A stretch of 64,000 bases of DNA, taken from NCBI RefSeq assembly GCF_004168585.1, contig NZ_PGVH01000001.1, positions 62,001 through 126,000 on the forward strand, given 5' to 3'. Source of the DNA: Shewanella sp. OPT22. GTDB taxonomy: Bacteria > Pseudomonadota > Gammaproteobacteria > Enterobacterales > Shewanellaceae. A program made the translations under genes and the position numbers. Below the pieces are notes generated by a model that was not told the origin of the DNA, searched no databases, and saw nothing but the letters and a program-made list of their open reading frames with translations. Positions 46,113-55,261 of this stretch are shown piece after piece; position 1 is the first letter of the stretch, and the number at the start of each line of letters is the position of its first letter.

Positions 46113-47342
46113 ATGACAGAACAAATGAATGAGCCTAAGCTTAGGTTTGGTGAGTTTAAAGCCCCTTTAAAGACTGTACCACTAGATAAACTGACAACTA
46201 AAGTTAGTGATGGCATCCATTCAACACCTAAGTATGATGACAGCGGTGAGTTCTTTTTTGTCAACGGAAATAATCTTAAAAATGGTTCAATTCAGCTAGA
46301 TAAAAAAACCAAAAGAGTATCTTCTGAAGAAGCTAAAAAGCACCACAAGCAGATAGGTGAACACACAATTTTAATGTCGATCAATGGGACAATAGGAAAC
46401 ATCGCTTTCTACCAATATGAGCCCATCATGTTGGGAAAAAGTGCTAGCTATATCAACATTGACCCTAGAACGGCTGATAAGTTTTTTATTTCAAATTACT
46501 TGCAACGTGAAGCAACTAAGTATTATTTTGATACTGCAGTTACTGGCTCAACTATCAAAAACCTATCGTTGAAAGCGATCAAAAACACTCCGATTTCATC
46601 ACCAACACTCCCAGAACAACAAAAAATCGCCTCTTTCTTATCAAAGGTCGATGAGAAGATTGGGCTGCTATCAGAAAAGAAAGCCAAGCTCACCGAGTAC
46701 AAACGCGGGGTGATGCAGCAGTTGTTCAATGGCAAGTGGCAAGCGAGTGCCGCACATGGTAACAACCAAGATGAACAGCTCACCTTTATCCCCCCCACGC
46801 TACGATTCAAAGCCGACGATGGCAGCGAGTTTCCTGATTGGGAAGAGAAACGTTACTCAGACATTTTTACAGCGTTCAAGTCTGGTCAAGGTATCACCGC
46901 CTCCAATATAAAAGAGCTAGGAGAGTACCCTGTGTATGGAGGAAATGGTTTGCGTGGTTATACCAATCAGTACACTCATGATGGTTTTTATTTTCTTATT
47001 GGTAGGCAAGGTGCTCTTTGTGGGAATATCAACCGTGTAACAGGAAAAAGCTACATTTCAGAGCATGCGATTGCGTGTAAAGTTGATAGTGATTTAGGTA
47101 CGGAATTCTACGCTCAGCGTCTTGAACAAATTAATCTGAATCGGTTTTCGGAATCTTCCGCTCAACCGGGGCTTTCTGTCAACAAACTGCTCCGATTTAA
47201 AATGTTAGCTCCCTGTGTATCGGAACAAGCAAAGATAGCTTCATTCTTACTCCGACTTGATGAGAAAGTTAGCATAACCAACTCCGAGCTTGAAAAAGCC
47301 AAAGAGTGGAAGCGAGGCTTATTACAACAGATGTTCGTCTAG
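46113..47342 (+). CDS. hsdS: Type I restriction-modification specificity subunit
   Basis: Determines the bipartite DNA target of the HsdMS methylase and HsdRMS nuclease. The 409-residue protein has two target-recognition domains: TRD1 (about 5-165) and TRD2 (about 225-370), each followed by a conserved helical spacer, PEQQKIASFLSKVDEKIGLL...KRGVMQQLF (about 165-205) and EQAKIASFLLRLDEKVS...KRGLLQQMF (about 370-409). The tandem spacer repeats indicate a classical two-half subunit. The target cannot be told from sequence. It starts 7 bases after hsdM with AGGGA upstream. TRD sequences are expected to vary between strains. Confidence 0.93.
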   Translation: MTEQMNEPKLRFGEFKAPLKTVPLDKLTTKVSDGIHSTPKYDDSGEFFFVNGNNLKNGSIQLDKKTKRVSSEEAKKHHKQIGEHTILMSINGTIGNIAFYQYEPIMLGKSASYINIDPRTADKFFISNYLQREATKYYFDTAVTGSTIKNLSLKAIKNTPISSPTLPEQQKIASFLSKVDEKIGLLSEKKAKLTEYKRGVMQQLFNGKWQASAAHGNNQDEQLTFIPPTLRFKADDGSEFPDWEEKRYSDIFTAFKSGQGITASNIKELGEYPVYGGNGLRGYTNQYTHDGFYFLIGRQGALCGNINRVTGKSYISEHAIACKVDSDLGTEFYAQRLEQINLNRFSESSAQPGLSVNKLLRFKMLAPCVSEQAKIASFLLRLDEKVSITNSELEKAKEWKRGLLQQMFV

Positions 47343-47618
47343 CATTGCTAATTAAGCGGTTCTACTGCGTTGACAGCACTCGCTTACCATAGTCACATAG
47401 ATGGCTATGCTCCCAAGGATGCGCTTGTTTATCGCCTTGGATAACACTTAATTTTCTGCGCTAGATTGACTTTGTTAAGTGAATGTCTCGCTTGGAACGA
47501 TTACTGAGTCAGCGACGTTTGTTCACCTTGTAATTGTTCCAAGCGCTTTGTTAAATAGCGTGACTGATAAAACCGATTGAATTGTCCAAAGTATTAAATA
47601 AACGGATTTAGAATAAGA
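47343..47618. other. Intergenic region between hsdS and hsdR with large inverted repeat
   Basis: Of 276 bases, 47489-47504 (CGCTTGGAACGATTAC) and 47530-47545 (GTAATTGTTCCAAGCG) are 16-bp inverted repeats with one mismatch and a 25-base loop. Upstream, CATAG-atgg-CTATG near 47395-47408 makes a small hairpin inside about 100 bases that resemble dispersed intergenic repeats (impression only). Just after, GTTAAAT and further CGCT...AGCG half-palindromes follow. I see no coding sequence here. Confidence 0.6.
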
Positions 47619-50486
47619 ATGATGAGTACACAATCAGAAGCCCAATTAGAGAATAACTTAATCGCTCAACTGAACGCTGGTGGTTATGAGTCGGTAGTGA
47701 TTGGCAACGCTGCGGCACTCAAAGCCAACCTTAAGGTGCAGCTTGAACGAACCAACAACCTAATGCTAACCGAGCGAGAGTTTGCCAGTGTGCTCATAAG
47801 CCTTGAAAAAGGCAATATCTTCGATAAGTCTAAACGGCTCAAAGGTAAAGTGGATGTGGTGCATGATGACGGCACCATCAGCTACCTCACTTTATTGAAT
47901 ACCGATGCTTCAAAAAACATCTTTCAAGTGACCAACCAAGTCACCATGCACGGTAAGTACGAAAATCGCTACGATGTAACCTTGCTAGTGAATGGTTTGC
48001 CGTTAGTGCAAATTGAACTAAAGCGCAGAGGCATCGAGATGGCAGAGGCGTTTAATCAAATCAAACGCTACGACAAACATACCTTTGGCGCTGAAGGCGG
48101 CTTATTTAACTACATCCAGCTGTTTGTTATCTCTAACGGGGTAAACACTAAGTATTTCTCCAATAACCGAGAGCTGTCATTTAAGCAGACGTTTCACTGG
48201 ACGGATGTCGACAACAACAAGATCAATGCACTGCCGCAGTTTGCTGATGCCTTTTTAAATCAACCGCATTTAACTAAGATGCTCAGCCGTTACATCGTAC
48301 AAAATGAAACGGGCAAGTTTTTAATGGTGCTGCGCCCATATCAATTTTACGCCGTCGAGGCGATGGTAAACCAAGTCATGACCAGCGATAAGCACGGTTA
48401 CATTTGGCACACCACAGGCAGTGGTAAAACCCTCACCAGTTTTAAAGCCGCTCAACTGATGACGCAGCTTGATGATGTCGATAAAGTGCTGTTTGTGGTC
48501 GATAGAAAAGATTTGGATCACCAAACCGCTACAGAGTTTAACGCTTTCCTTAAAGGCTGTGTCGATAGCACTGACAACACTAAGAGCCTCTTGAACCAAT
48601 TCCTTGGTAAAGCTGAAAAAGGCAAAAAGGTTAACGAGAATAGAAACTCGAAACTGATCGTGACTACGCTGCAAAAGCTTAATAACCTTGTCACTAAAGC
48701 GCACTATAAAAAGCAGGTCGAGGGAATTGCGGATCAGCGCATGGTGTTTATCTTTGACGAGTGTCACCGCAGCCAGTTTGGTGAAACCCACCAGAACATC
48801 ATTGAGTTCTTTACCCGTGCGCAGCTGTTTGGCTTTACAGGCACGCCTATTTTTGCCGATAATGCGACCGCTAAAAAGAGTGCCAATCAGGGCGTACAAA
48901 AGAGAACCACTAAAGATTTGTTTGGTGAGCGCCTACACAGCTATGTGATTGTGGGTGCCATTAGAGATGACAACGTACTGCCCTTTGCCATCGAGTACTA
49001 TGGCAAGCTTAAACATAAAAACGATGGCATGGATGTTGATGTAAACAGTATTGATGTAAGTGAGTTTTTTAGCTCGCCTAAGCGCATCAGAAAGGTGTGT
49101 GAGCACATCATTGGTATTCATAAGTTTAAAACGAAACATCAGTTCAATGCCATGCTGTGTGTCGCCAGTGTCCCTGATTTGATCACTTACTATGACACGC
49201 TCAAAGCCTTAAAAGCAGAGGGACAGCATAAGCTCAATATCGCTACGATTTTCAGTTACGGCGTTAACGAGGCTGAAGAGTTTGACGGCAATTTAAGTGA
49301 TAACCAGATACAAGAAGTGTCGCAAGGTTATAAAAAACTGCATAGCCGAGACAAGCTTGATGAGTTTATTACTGACTACAACCAGCAGTTTGGCACCAGC
49401 TATTCAACCAAAGATACCGACAGTTTTTATAACTACTACAAAGACATTGCTAAGCGCACTAAAGACGGTGAAGTCGATATACTGCTGGTGGTTAATATGT
49501 TCCTCACCGGCTTTGATGCGCCAAACCTGAACACCATCTATGTCGATAAGAACCTCAAGCATCATGGTTTGGTGCAAGCATTCTCACGCACTAACAGGCT
49601 GAATGGCACGGTTAAGTCACATGGTAATGTGATGTGCTATCGCAACTTAAAACCACAAGCCGATGACGCCTTTATTTTGTTCTCAAATAAGCAGCCTATC
49701 GAGCACATTCAAGTGCCAGATATTGATGGCTTAGCAGAGGATTTTGCTAAAGCGCTTGAAGCCCTAAAAGCCATTGTGCCAGATGTGCACAGTGTTGATG
49801 ATCTGCCCGATGAAGATGCTCGCGCAGGCTTTGTAAAGCAGTTCCGTATATTGATGCGACTGAAGAACCAGCTTGAAACCTTCAGTGACTTTGATATTGA
49901 AGCGCTGGGGATCTCTGAGCAAGAGTTTGTCGACTACGCCTCTAAGTATGGTGACTTAGCAAGAGAGCTTAAAGGCAACCCGAGCGACAAGGCATCAATT
50001 CTTACTGATATCGACTTCGAATTAGAGCTACTTCAGCGTGATAACGTCAATGTGGGCTATATACGCCACTTGTTGCAAACCATGCTTGAAGAACCAAGTG
50101 GCGAAGCTAAGGAGAAGAAGCGTCAGATCATTGCAAATCTACTGGCTACAGAGCCAACACTGTACAGTAAGCGCAAGCTTATTGAGGACTTCATTGAGAA
50201 GAACCTGCAAGGATTAGTGCAAGGCAATGAGTTTGACGAGTATATCGAAGAGCAGAAGCAAAAAGAGATGAGCCAGATCACTGACGAGGAAAAGTTAGAC
50301 TCGGACAAGTTTAGTGAGATGATCACTAGCATTGAGAATGGTCTTGATGTGGACGGTCTTAAATCTGACGATATTGCCCAGCTGACCACTGAGAAGATGA
50401 CCTTCCGAACACGAAGAACTATTTTGCCGAGAATTACTGAAAGGATTAAAGCATTTACTGAGACGTTTATCAGTGGTTTTCATTGA
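47619..50486 (+). CDS. hsdR: Type I restriction endonuclease subunit R
   Basis: Motor and nuclease subunit of the type I system, which translocates unmodified DNA and cuts it at a distance. The 955-residue protein has an N-terminal PD-(D/E)xK-like nuclease core (YDVTLLVNGLPLVQIELKRRG, about 118-138, with the Asp and ExK), then a superfamily-2 helicase: Walker A HTTGSGKTLTSFKA (about 268-281), DECH box IFDECHRSQFGETH (about 382-395), FGFTGTP (about 406) and motif VI QAFSRTNRLNG. The C-terminal helical region (about 750-955) probably docks on HsdM. It sits 276 bases after hsdS on the same strand and may have its own promoter. Confidence 0.94.
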   Translation: MMSTQSEAQLENNLIAQLNAGGYESVVIGNAAALKANLKVQLERTNNLMLTEREFASVLISLEKGNIFDKSKRLKGKVDVVHDDGTISYLTLLNTDASKNIFQVTNQVTMHGKYENRYDVTLLVNGLPLVQIELKRRGIEMAEAFNQIKRYDKHTFGAEGGLFNYIQLFVISNGVNTKYFSNNRELSFKQTFHWTDVDNNKINALPQFADAFLNQPHLTKMLSRYIVQNETGKFLMVLRPYQFYAVEAMVNQVMTSDKHGYIWHTTGSGKTLTSFKAAQLMTQLDDVDKVLFVVDRKDLDHQTATEFNAFLKGCVDSTDNTKSLLNQFLGKAEKGKKVNENRNSKLIVTTLQKLNNLVTKAHYKKQVEGIADQRMVFIFDECHRSQFGETHQNIIEFFTRAQLFGFTGTPIFADNATAKKSANQGVQKRTTKDLFGERLHSYVIVGAIRDDNVLPFAIEYYGKLKHKNDGMDVDVNSIDVSEFFSSPKRIRKVCEHIIGIHKFKTKHQFNAMLCVASVPDLITYYDTLKALKAEGQHKLNIATIFSYGVNEAEEFDGNLSDNQIQEVSQGYKKLHSRDKLDEFITDYNQQFGTSYSTKDTDSFYNYYKDIAKRTKDGEVDILLVVNMFLTGFDAPNLNTIYVDKNLKHHGLVQAFSRTNRLNGTVKSHGNVMCYRNLKPQADDAFILFSNKQPIEHIQVPDIDGLAEDFAKALEALKAIVPDVHSVDDLPDEDARAGFVKQFRILMRLKNQLETFSDFDIEALGISEQEFVDYASKYGDLARELKGNPSDKASILTDIDFELELLQRDNVNVGYIRHLLQTMLEEPSGEAKEKKRQIIANLLATEPTLYSKRKLIEDFIEKNLQGLVQGNEFDEYIEEQKQKEMSQITDEEKLDSDKFSEMITSIENGLDVDGLKSDDIAQLTTEKMTFRTRRTILPRITERIKAFTETFISGFH

Positions 50487-50655
50487 TTGCGGTTTTTTTG
50501 TGGGAAACATTCTGAATATTATTTCAAGTGATAGTAATGTTACACTTATGTTTCTTATGTTGCAGTTGGTTTGATTTCCCATAGCATTTAAAGTTAAATG
50601 TTGTGTGCGTTACTTGAATTATTTAAAAATTTTAAAATAACAAGGAAGTATAAAA

Positions 50656-53394
50656 ATGCTAAAAAGAGTTCTTTTGACATTCCTTTTTTATTGCCTTCTC
50701 AGTAGCACTTCATTTGCATCTGGCGAAAGAGACGAGTCATTTGGTAGCAAAGGGCTTAGTGTTCTAATTACTCCTTTTGCTCAGTCGTATGTAACAGATG
50801 TACAAGAGTTGAGTAACGGAAAGACGTTAGTAATAGGTCAATTTGATGACTCTAAAAATCGTATTAATCAAACTGGCTATTTTATTACTAGGTTAAATAT
50901 TGATGGTACAACAGATAAGTCATTTGGTGATGATGGTTTCCTGACATTTGATAGATTTCTTGCCGAAGGAAGTTTAAGCAATGGATATAGGCCTCTCAAA
51001 GTTTTTCCATTAGCCGATGATAGTTTTTTTGTTGTTGGTCGAGGCTATGAAGATGGTGGTCATAGAGTCTATATTTCAAAACATCTTGCTAGTGGGGCAT
51101 TAAATGGAAGCTATGGTGATAAAGGGATAGCTTATAACTTACCGTTATTTTTTTACGCTGAAAAAAACCAATCCATTATGTTAGATGATGAAAACTTTCT
51201 AATATCTGGGATTTTAGATGAATCGAGTGATTATAGTATTTTTCGTTTAAATAAATTTGGTGAAATAGATCAATCATTTGGAAATGATGGGAAAGTGAGT
51301 ATACCTCTAAATGACCTTCAAGATAGGGAAGGGGAGGATTCTATACCAATGCAGCTGTCAGATTTTGACATGATAGTGAATGGAACAATGATAGCGGTTG
51401 TTTCACAAGCTTATGGAAATACAGATTTCTACCCTATATTTTCTGATGATTATAAAAATTTTGGAATCTATATCTACGATTTGAACGGAAATTTTGAAAG
51501 TAAAAACTTTTTTCATGATCGAGGGCGTAGTTCGAAATTTAAAGCTGGTTTCACTGGAAGTGGTCGTCTTGCTATAGGTAGTGTTTTTGAAACTCAATCG
51601 AATGATTCTCGATTAGGTGTTTTTAGCTTGTATTTTGATGAATCCGAGCCTAGAAAGATACATAGTAGTAATCTTGTTACTTTTCAGCAATTTCAATTGC
51701 CATCATTAGGTGAGAGAGAATCATTTAATCACTTTTTGGATATGTCACTCAATTCAGATAATACATATACAATTTTGGCTTCAAAGAACGATTATAAATA
51801 TCCCTTTGTTTTCAAAGCCGATGAGTTTGGAGTGACTCTTGAGCAAGAGGATATCGAATTTGGGCATTTAGCTTTTAACTCTTTAACTGCAAAGCTTTAT
51901 TCCAAAAATAACGGAGGATATTTCGTCAGTGATTTTGCTAACGATAATTCGACTATTGTTGCAATAACTCCATCAATGAATATCGATAGAAGTTATTCAT
52001 CTCAAGGAATAAGCTATTTTTTTAATGCTGAGCAAATGACAGATATCGAAAAACTAGATGATGGGTCAATGATTTTGGCGGGTTTTGGTGATGACTTTAA
52101 TGATTATTTTTCTCCAAGAACAATTCCTTATTTAACGAAAGTCAAATCAAACGGAACTCTAGATTTATCCTTTAATTCTGTTGATATTGTTGATGTCATT
52201 GCTGAAGATGAACAGGCATTAATTACAGACATTGAGAAATTAAACGATAATGAAATTTTTATTGCGCTTTCTATGAAAAGTCGTTTAAAAAGAGGTATAC
52301 GGATTTCGGATCTTTTGTTTGCCAAAGTCAATGAATATGGTGACTTGGATACTAGTTTTGCCGATGGTGGGGTTTTCACTATCGAACATGATGAGTTTGA
52401 AGCAGGAGTTTCTCTTACAAGTGAAATTATATCCTTAAAAGTGCAAGGTGATGGTTCAATTACAGCTTCCGTCGGTTTATACGACTCTGAAAGTAAGAGA
52501 AATTATGGTGCCGTTGTAAAAGTGAAAAGTGATGGGAAACTAGATAAGGCCTTTGCTAATAATGGCATTCTCATTTTAAAACCGGATGATTCAGAATGGA
52601 TTATTAAAAGCCACATAATAGGATCTAAAGGGGATATTTTTATTGTAGGAGCCCAGCGAGACTTAACAGGGCAAGATGCACTAATTATTAATATAACGGC
52701 GGATGGGCAGTTCAACAATAGCTTTGGAAATAATGGCGTAAAGTTAATTGGAGATGAGTCACTCTATGAAATGATTAATGCTGCAATTGTCGATACATCT
52801 GATAATGTATATATTGCTGGATATATCATAAATAAAAATGACGCAGAAAGAACTAAAAAGCCATTTGTTTCTAGCATAAAGAGTAGTAGTGAGTTAAATA
52901 CCAAGTTCAATAATGGTAACCCTCTATTTTTAGATTGGAATACTAATGGGTATTCAGTTTCTCATTCAATTCGTGCTCTTTCATTCACGAATGAAAATAA
53001 GATTTTGCTATCGGGAATTACAGATCAGAACCCATTTAACCCTGAACTTGAAAACAGTATGGGAGTTTCTTTATTAAATAATGATGGGTCGTTAGTATCC
53101 AGTTTTGGTCATGATGGATTAATGAAACTAAAATTTGGCAATTCAAGAGCTGATATCTTGTTACCACTAACAAATAACTCTTTTATTGTTGGTGGTAAAG
53201 GTAATGGTATAGGTGCGATAGTCAAAATCATAGATTATAAAACTGGCGAAAGTAACTCGGATAAATCTGAAAGTTCAAATGAACAGGATGCAGACCGTAG
53301 CTCTAAAAGTTCTGGTGGTGCGTTAGCTTTTATCAACTTATTCCTAATCCTTTTTATCCTTATTCGAAATAAATCAGTAATTAGAATTAAATAA
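50656..53394 (+). CDS. Delta-60 repeat protein with GlyGly-CTERM sorting tail
   Basis: A 912-residue secreted protein. Signal peptide LKRVLLTFLFYCLLSSTSFAS (cleavage near 21). The body has about 10-11 copies of the delta-60 motif (DESFGSKGL, DKSFGDDGF, DQSFGNDGK, DTSFADGGV, NNSFGNNGV, SSFGHDGL and others), which form beta-propeller-like repeats. The C-terminus SSGGALAFINLFLILFILIRN is a GlyGly-CTERM signal: Gly-Gly, membrane helix, basic end; in Shewanella and Vibrio such proteins are exported by type II secretion and processed by rhombosortase. Function unknown, possibly surface-associated. The gene looks much richer in A/T than the adjacent hsd genes, suggesting acquired DNA. Confidence 0.8.
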   Translation: MLKRVLLTFLFYCLLSSTSFASGERDESFGSKGLSVLITPFAQSYVTDVQELSNGKTLVIGQFDDSKNRINQTGYFITRLNIDGTTDKSFGDDGFLTFDRFLAEGSLSNGYRPLKVFPLADDSFFVVGRGYEDGGHRVYISKHLASGALNGSYGDKGIAYNLPLFFYAEKNQSIMLDDENFLISGILDESSDYSIFRLNKFGEIDQSFGNDGKVSIPLNDLQDREGEDSIPMQLSDFDMIVNGTMIAVVSQAYGNTDFYPIFSDDYKNFGIYIYDLNGNFESKNFFHDRGRSSKFKAGFTGSGRLAIGSVFETQSNDSRLGVFSLYFDESEPRKIHSSNLVTFQQFQLPSLGERESFNHFLDMSLNSDNTYTILASKNDYKYPFVFKADEFGVTLEQEDIEFGHLAFNSLTAKLYSKNNGGYFVSDFANDNSTIVAITPSMNIDRSYSSQGISYFFNAEQMTDIEKLDDGSMILAGFGDDFNDYFSPRTIPYLTKVKSNGTLDLSFNSVDIVDVIAEDEQALITDIEKLNDNEIFIALSMKSRLKRGIRISDLLFAKVNEYGDLDTSFADGGVFTIEHDEFEAGVSLTSEIISLKVQGDGSITASVGLYDSESKRNYGAVVKVKSDGKLDKAFANNGILILKPDDSEWIIKSHIIGSKGDIFIVGAQRDLTGQDALIINITADGQFNNSFGNNGVKLIGDESLYEMINAAIVDTSDNVYIAGYIINKNDAERTKKPFVSSIKSSSELNTKFNNGNPLFLDWNTNGYSVSHSIRALSFTNENKILLSGITDQNPFNPELENSMGVSLLNNDGSLVSSFGHDGLMKLKFGNSRADILLPLTNNSFIVGGKGNGIGAIVKIIDYKTGESNSDKSESSNEQDADRSSKSSGGALAFINLFLILFILIRNKSVIRIK

Positions 53395-53412
53395 TAAACG
53401 GATTCCTTCAAA

Positions 53413-53446
53413 GTAGCCCAATATATTGTTGGGCTATTTAGTTTTT
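53413..53446 (+). terminator. Rho-independent terminator after the delta-60 gene
   Basis: TAGCCCAA and TTGGGCTA form an 8-bp stem with a 7-base loop, followed by TTTAGTTTTT, 19 bases after the stop. Confidence 0.85.
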
Positions 53447-53518
53447 AGCAATTTAATTACAAAACGTTGGAGTTTTTGAGCTTTTCTTAAACCCTGAACT
53501 TAGGTTCATCGCTTTGGA

Positions 53519-54733
53519 CTATACCAAATCCGTCTTAATATTCACTTCACCTTCTAGAGTTCGATGAACAGGGCATTTATCTGCGATGACGAGTAAACGT
53601 TGTCTATCTTCATCACTCAACTCTCCTGTTAACGTGATTTTTCGAGTAAATTGATCAACTTTACCCGTTGTTTGCTCACAATGTTCACAGTCGGTTGCAT
53701 GAATTTTGTCGTGACTGATATCTACTTGTACGTGTTCGAGCGGAATTTTTTTGCGTCGAGCATACATACGAATGGTCATTGACGTACAAGCACCAAGTCC
53801 CGCACTAACGAGTTGGTATGGTGTCGCACCAAGAAAGTCACCGCCGTAATTTTCAGGCTCATCGGCAATGAGATGGTGCCCAGCAGCGCTGATATCTTGA
53901 GTAAAGCTGTCAGGGTTCGCTTCGCTCACTCGCACAATGCCTTCAGGCGCCGTCATCAGTTTTGGTAACAGGCTGACGTTAATGTATTTTTGTACCCAGG
54001 CGGCAATAATGTCTGAAGCGTACTCCGCATCTTTTGGGTTAGTGAGTAAGTGATCGGCATCGTCTAACGTCACAAAACTTTTAGGGTGTTTTGCCATTTG
54101 AAAAATGCGGGCTGCATTATCCAGTTCAACCGTTTTATCCAGCGGTGCGTGTAGGACTAATAAGGCTTTTTTTAGCGAGGCAATTTCTGGCTCTAATGAG
54201 CTTCGTGAAATGTCATCCAAAAACTGTTGCTTAATAGTAAACGTTCGGCCACCTAACTGAACATCGGCTTGTCCATCAGCTTCGATTGATTCTATTTTCT
54301 GACCAAAATTATGCGCAACATGATGCGGATCGGCAGGTGCACCGATGGATATCACGGCTTTTGCTTCGGGTACTTTTCTTGCCGATGCCAGTATTGCTGC
54401 GCCTCCTAATGAATGACCAATCAGCAGTTGTGGTGCTTCATAGTTTTCTCTTAAGTAATTGGCTGCGAGCAATAAGTCTTCAATGTTTGAGCTGAAATTA
54501 GTGTTAGCAAATTCGCCGTCAGAGTGCCCTAAGCCTGTAAAATCAAACCTGAGAACCGCAATCCCTAAAGATGCGAGGCGCTGAGCAATTCTTCTTGCCG
54601 CAGGGATATCTTTAGAGCAAGTAAAGCAATGGGCAAATAAAGCATAAGCTGCAGGCTTACCTGTAGGTAAGTCCAAGCGAGCTGCAAGAGTTGAACCATC
54701 ATGGCCTGTAAATTCGTGACGTTCAGTTTTCAT
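53519..54733 (-). CDS. Bifunctional alpha/beta-hydrolase and OsmC-family protein
   Basis: A 404-residue fusion. The N-terminal part (about 1-250) is an alpha/beta-hydrolase with the nucleophile elbow GHSLGG (about 106-111), the HCF oxyanion segment (ALFAHCFTCSKD) and a late DADH catalytic Asp-His region (VTLDDADHLLT). The C-terminal part (about 270-404) is OsmC-like, with the two redox cysteines in LGACTSMTIRMYA and DKCPVHRTLEG expected for organic hydroperoxide reduction. Whether the same substrate passes through both is unknown; the fusion occurs in related bacteria. It is followed on the same strand side by grxC only upstream at 54796; spacing 62 bases, same direction. Confidence 0.88.
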   Translation of the reverse strand: MKTERHEFTGHDGSTLAARLDLPTGKPAAYALFAHCFTCSKDIPAARRIAQRLASLGIAVLRFDFTGLGHSDGEFANTNFSSNIEDLLLAANYLRENYEAPQLLIGHSLGGAAILASARKVPEAKAVISIGAPADPHHVAHNFGQKIESIEADGQADVQLGGRTFTIKQQFLDDISRSSLEPEIASLKKALLVLHAPLDKTVELDNAARIFQMAKHPKSFVTLDDADHLLTNPKDAEYASDIIAAWVQKYINVSLLPKLMTAPEGIVRVSEANPDSFTQDISAAGHHLIADEPENYGGDFLGATPYQLVSAGLGACTSMTIRMYARRKKIPLEHVQVDISHDKIHATDCEHCEQTTGKVDQFTRKITLTGELSDEDRQRLLVIADKCPVHRTLEGEVNIKTDLV

Positions 54734-54795
54734 ATGACTTACCTATTGTTGTATCTTGTTCTAAATAATATGCGTTGCGATTCATTTTGGAGTAA

Positions 54796-55050
54796 TTACT
54801 TTTGCAATAACTTCTTTAAGGTACCGTTTTTTAATGCTGCGTGTAGGTCGTCATTACCACCTAGGTGATAGTCATTAATGAATATTTGCGGCACGGTTTT
54901 ACGTTTACTGCGAGCGATCATTTGTTGCCTCATCGGCTCATTGTCTGTGATTTCATAGTTCTCAAAGCTTACGCCTAAATCTGTTAATGTTGCTTTTGTG
55001 CGTTTGCAGTAAGGGCAGTAATCTTTTGTATAAATTTCAACTTTTGCCAT
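54796..55050 (-). CDS. grxC: Glutaredoxin 3
   Basis: Small dithiol oxidoreductase that uses glutathione to reduce protein disulfides. The 84-residue protein starts AKVEIYTKDYCPYCKRTKAT with the CPYC active site at 11-14 and the glutathione-binding TVPQIFIND and GGNDDLHAA segments, as in E. coli GrxC (83). ATG 55050 lies after GTGAAATATC on the minus strand. It lies 62 bases upstream of the hydrolase-OsmC gene in the same direction, so both may act in thiol and peroxide stress (inference). The ACAD-like gene is divergent. Confidence 0.95.
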   Translation of the reverse strand: MAKVEIYTKDYCPYCKRTKATLTDLGVSFENYEITDNEPMRQQMIARSKRKTVPQIFINDYHLGGNDDLHAALKNGTLKKLLQK

Positions 55051-55261
55051 GATATTTCACCGTTTAATCAATTTTATTTAGTGTTGATATTATGGATGAC
55101 TGGTGAGTTTCAGCCATGTGCCAGTGTCTAGTTCTCTTGTCTGAGCGTCTAAAAAATCATTGATTAGTCACAGAGTGTTTCGTTCATTCAGCTCGTATTT
55201 ATGGCTTTTAACATACACTTACCGAATAGGTTATATCTAATTTGAATGAGATGGCATGTGA

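Noticed and set aside
47489-47560. Integron attC site
   Set aside because: The stem and a GTTAAAT box are suggestive, but no matching RYYYAAC box on the left side and no integrase or cassette were found.
48321-48899. Minus-strand open frame of 192 codons inside hsdR
   Set aside because: Lies entirely within the helicase region of hsdR; no start signal or protein pattern.
44489-50486. A larger defence island (BREX, anticodon nuclease, Abi or CRISPR genes) with the hsd genes
   Set aside because: Only hsdM, hsdS and hsdR are present; no PrrC-like, BrxC/PglZ-like or Cas proteins and no regularly spaced repeats were seen.
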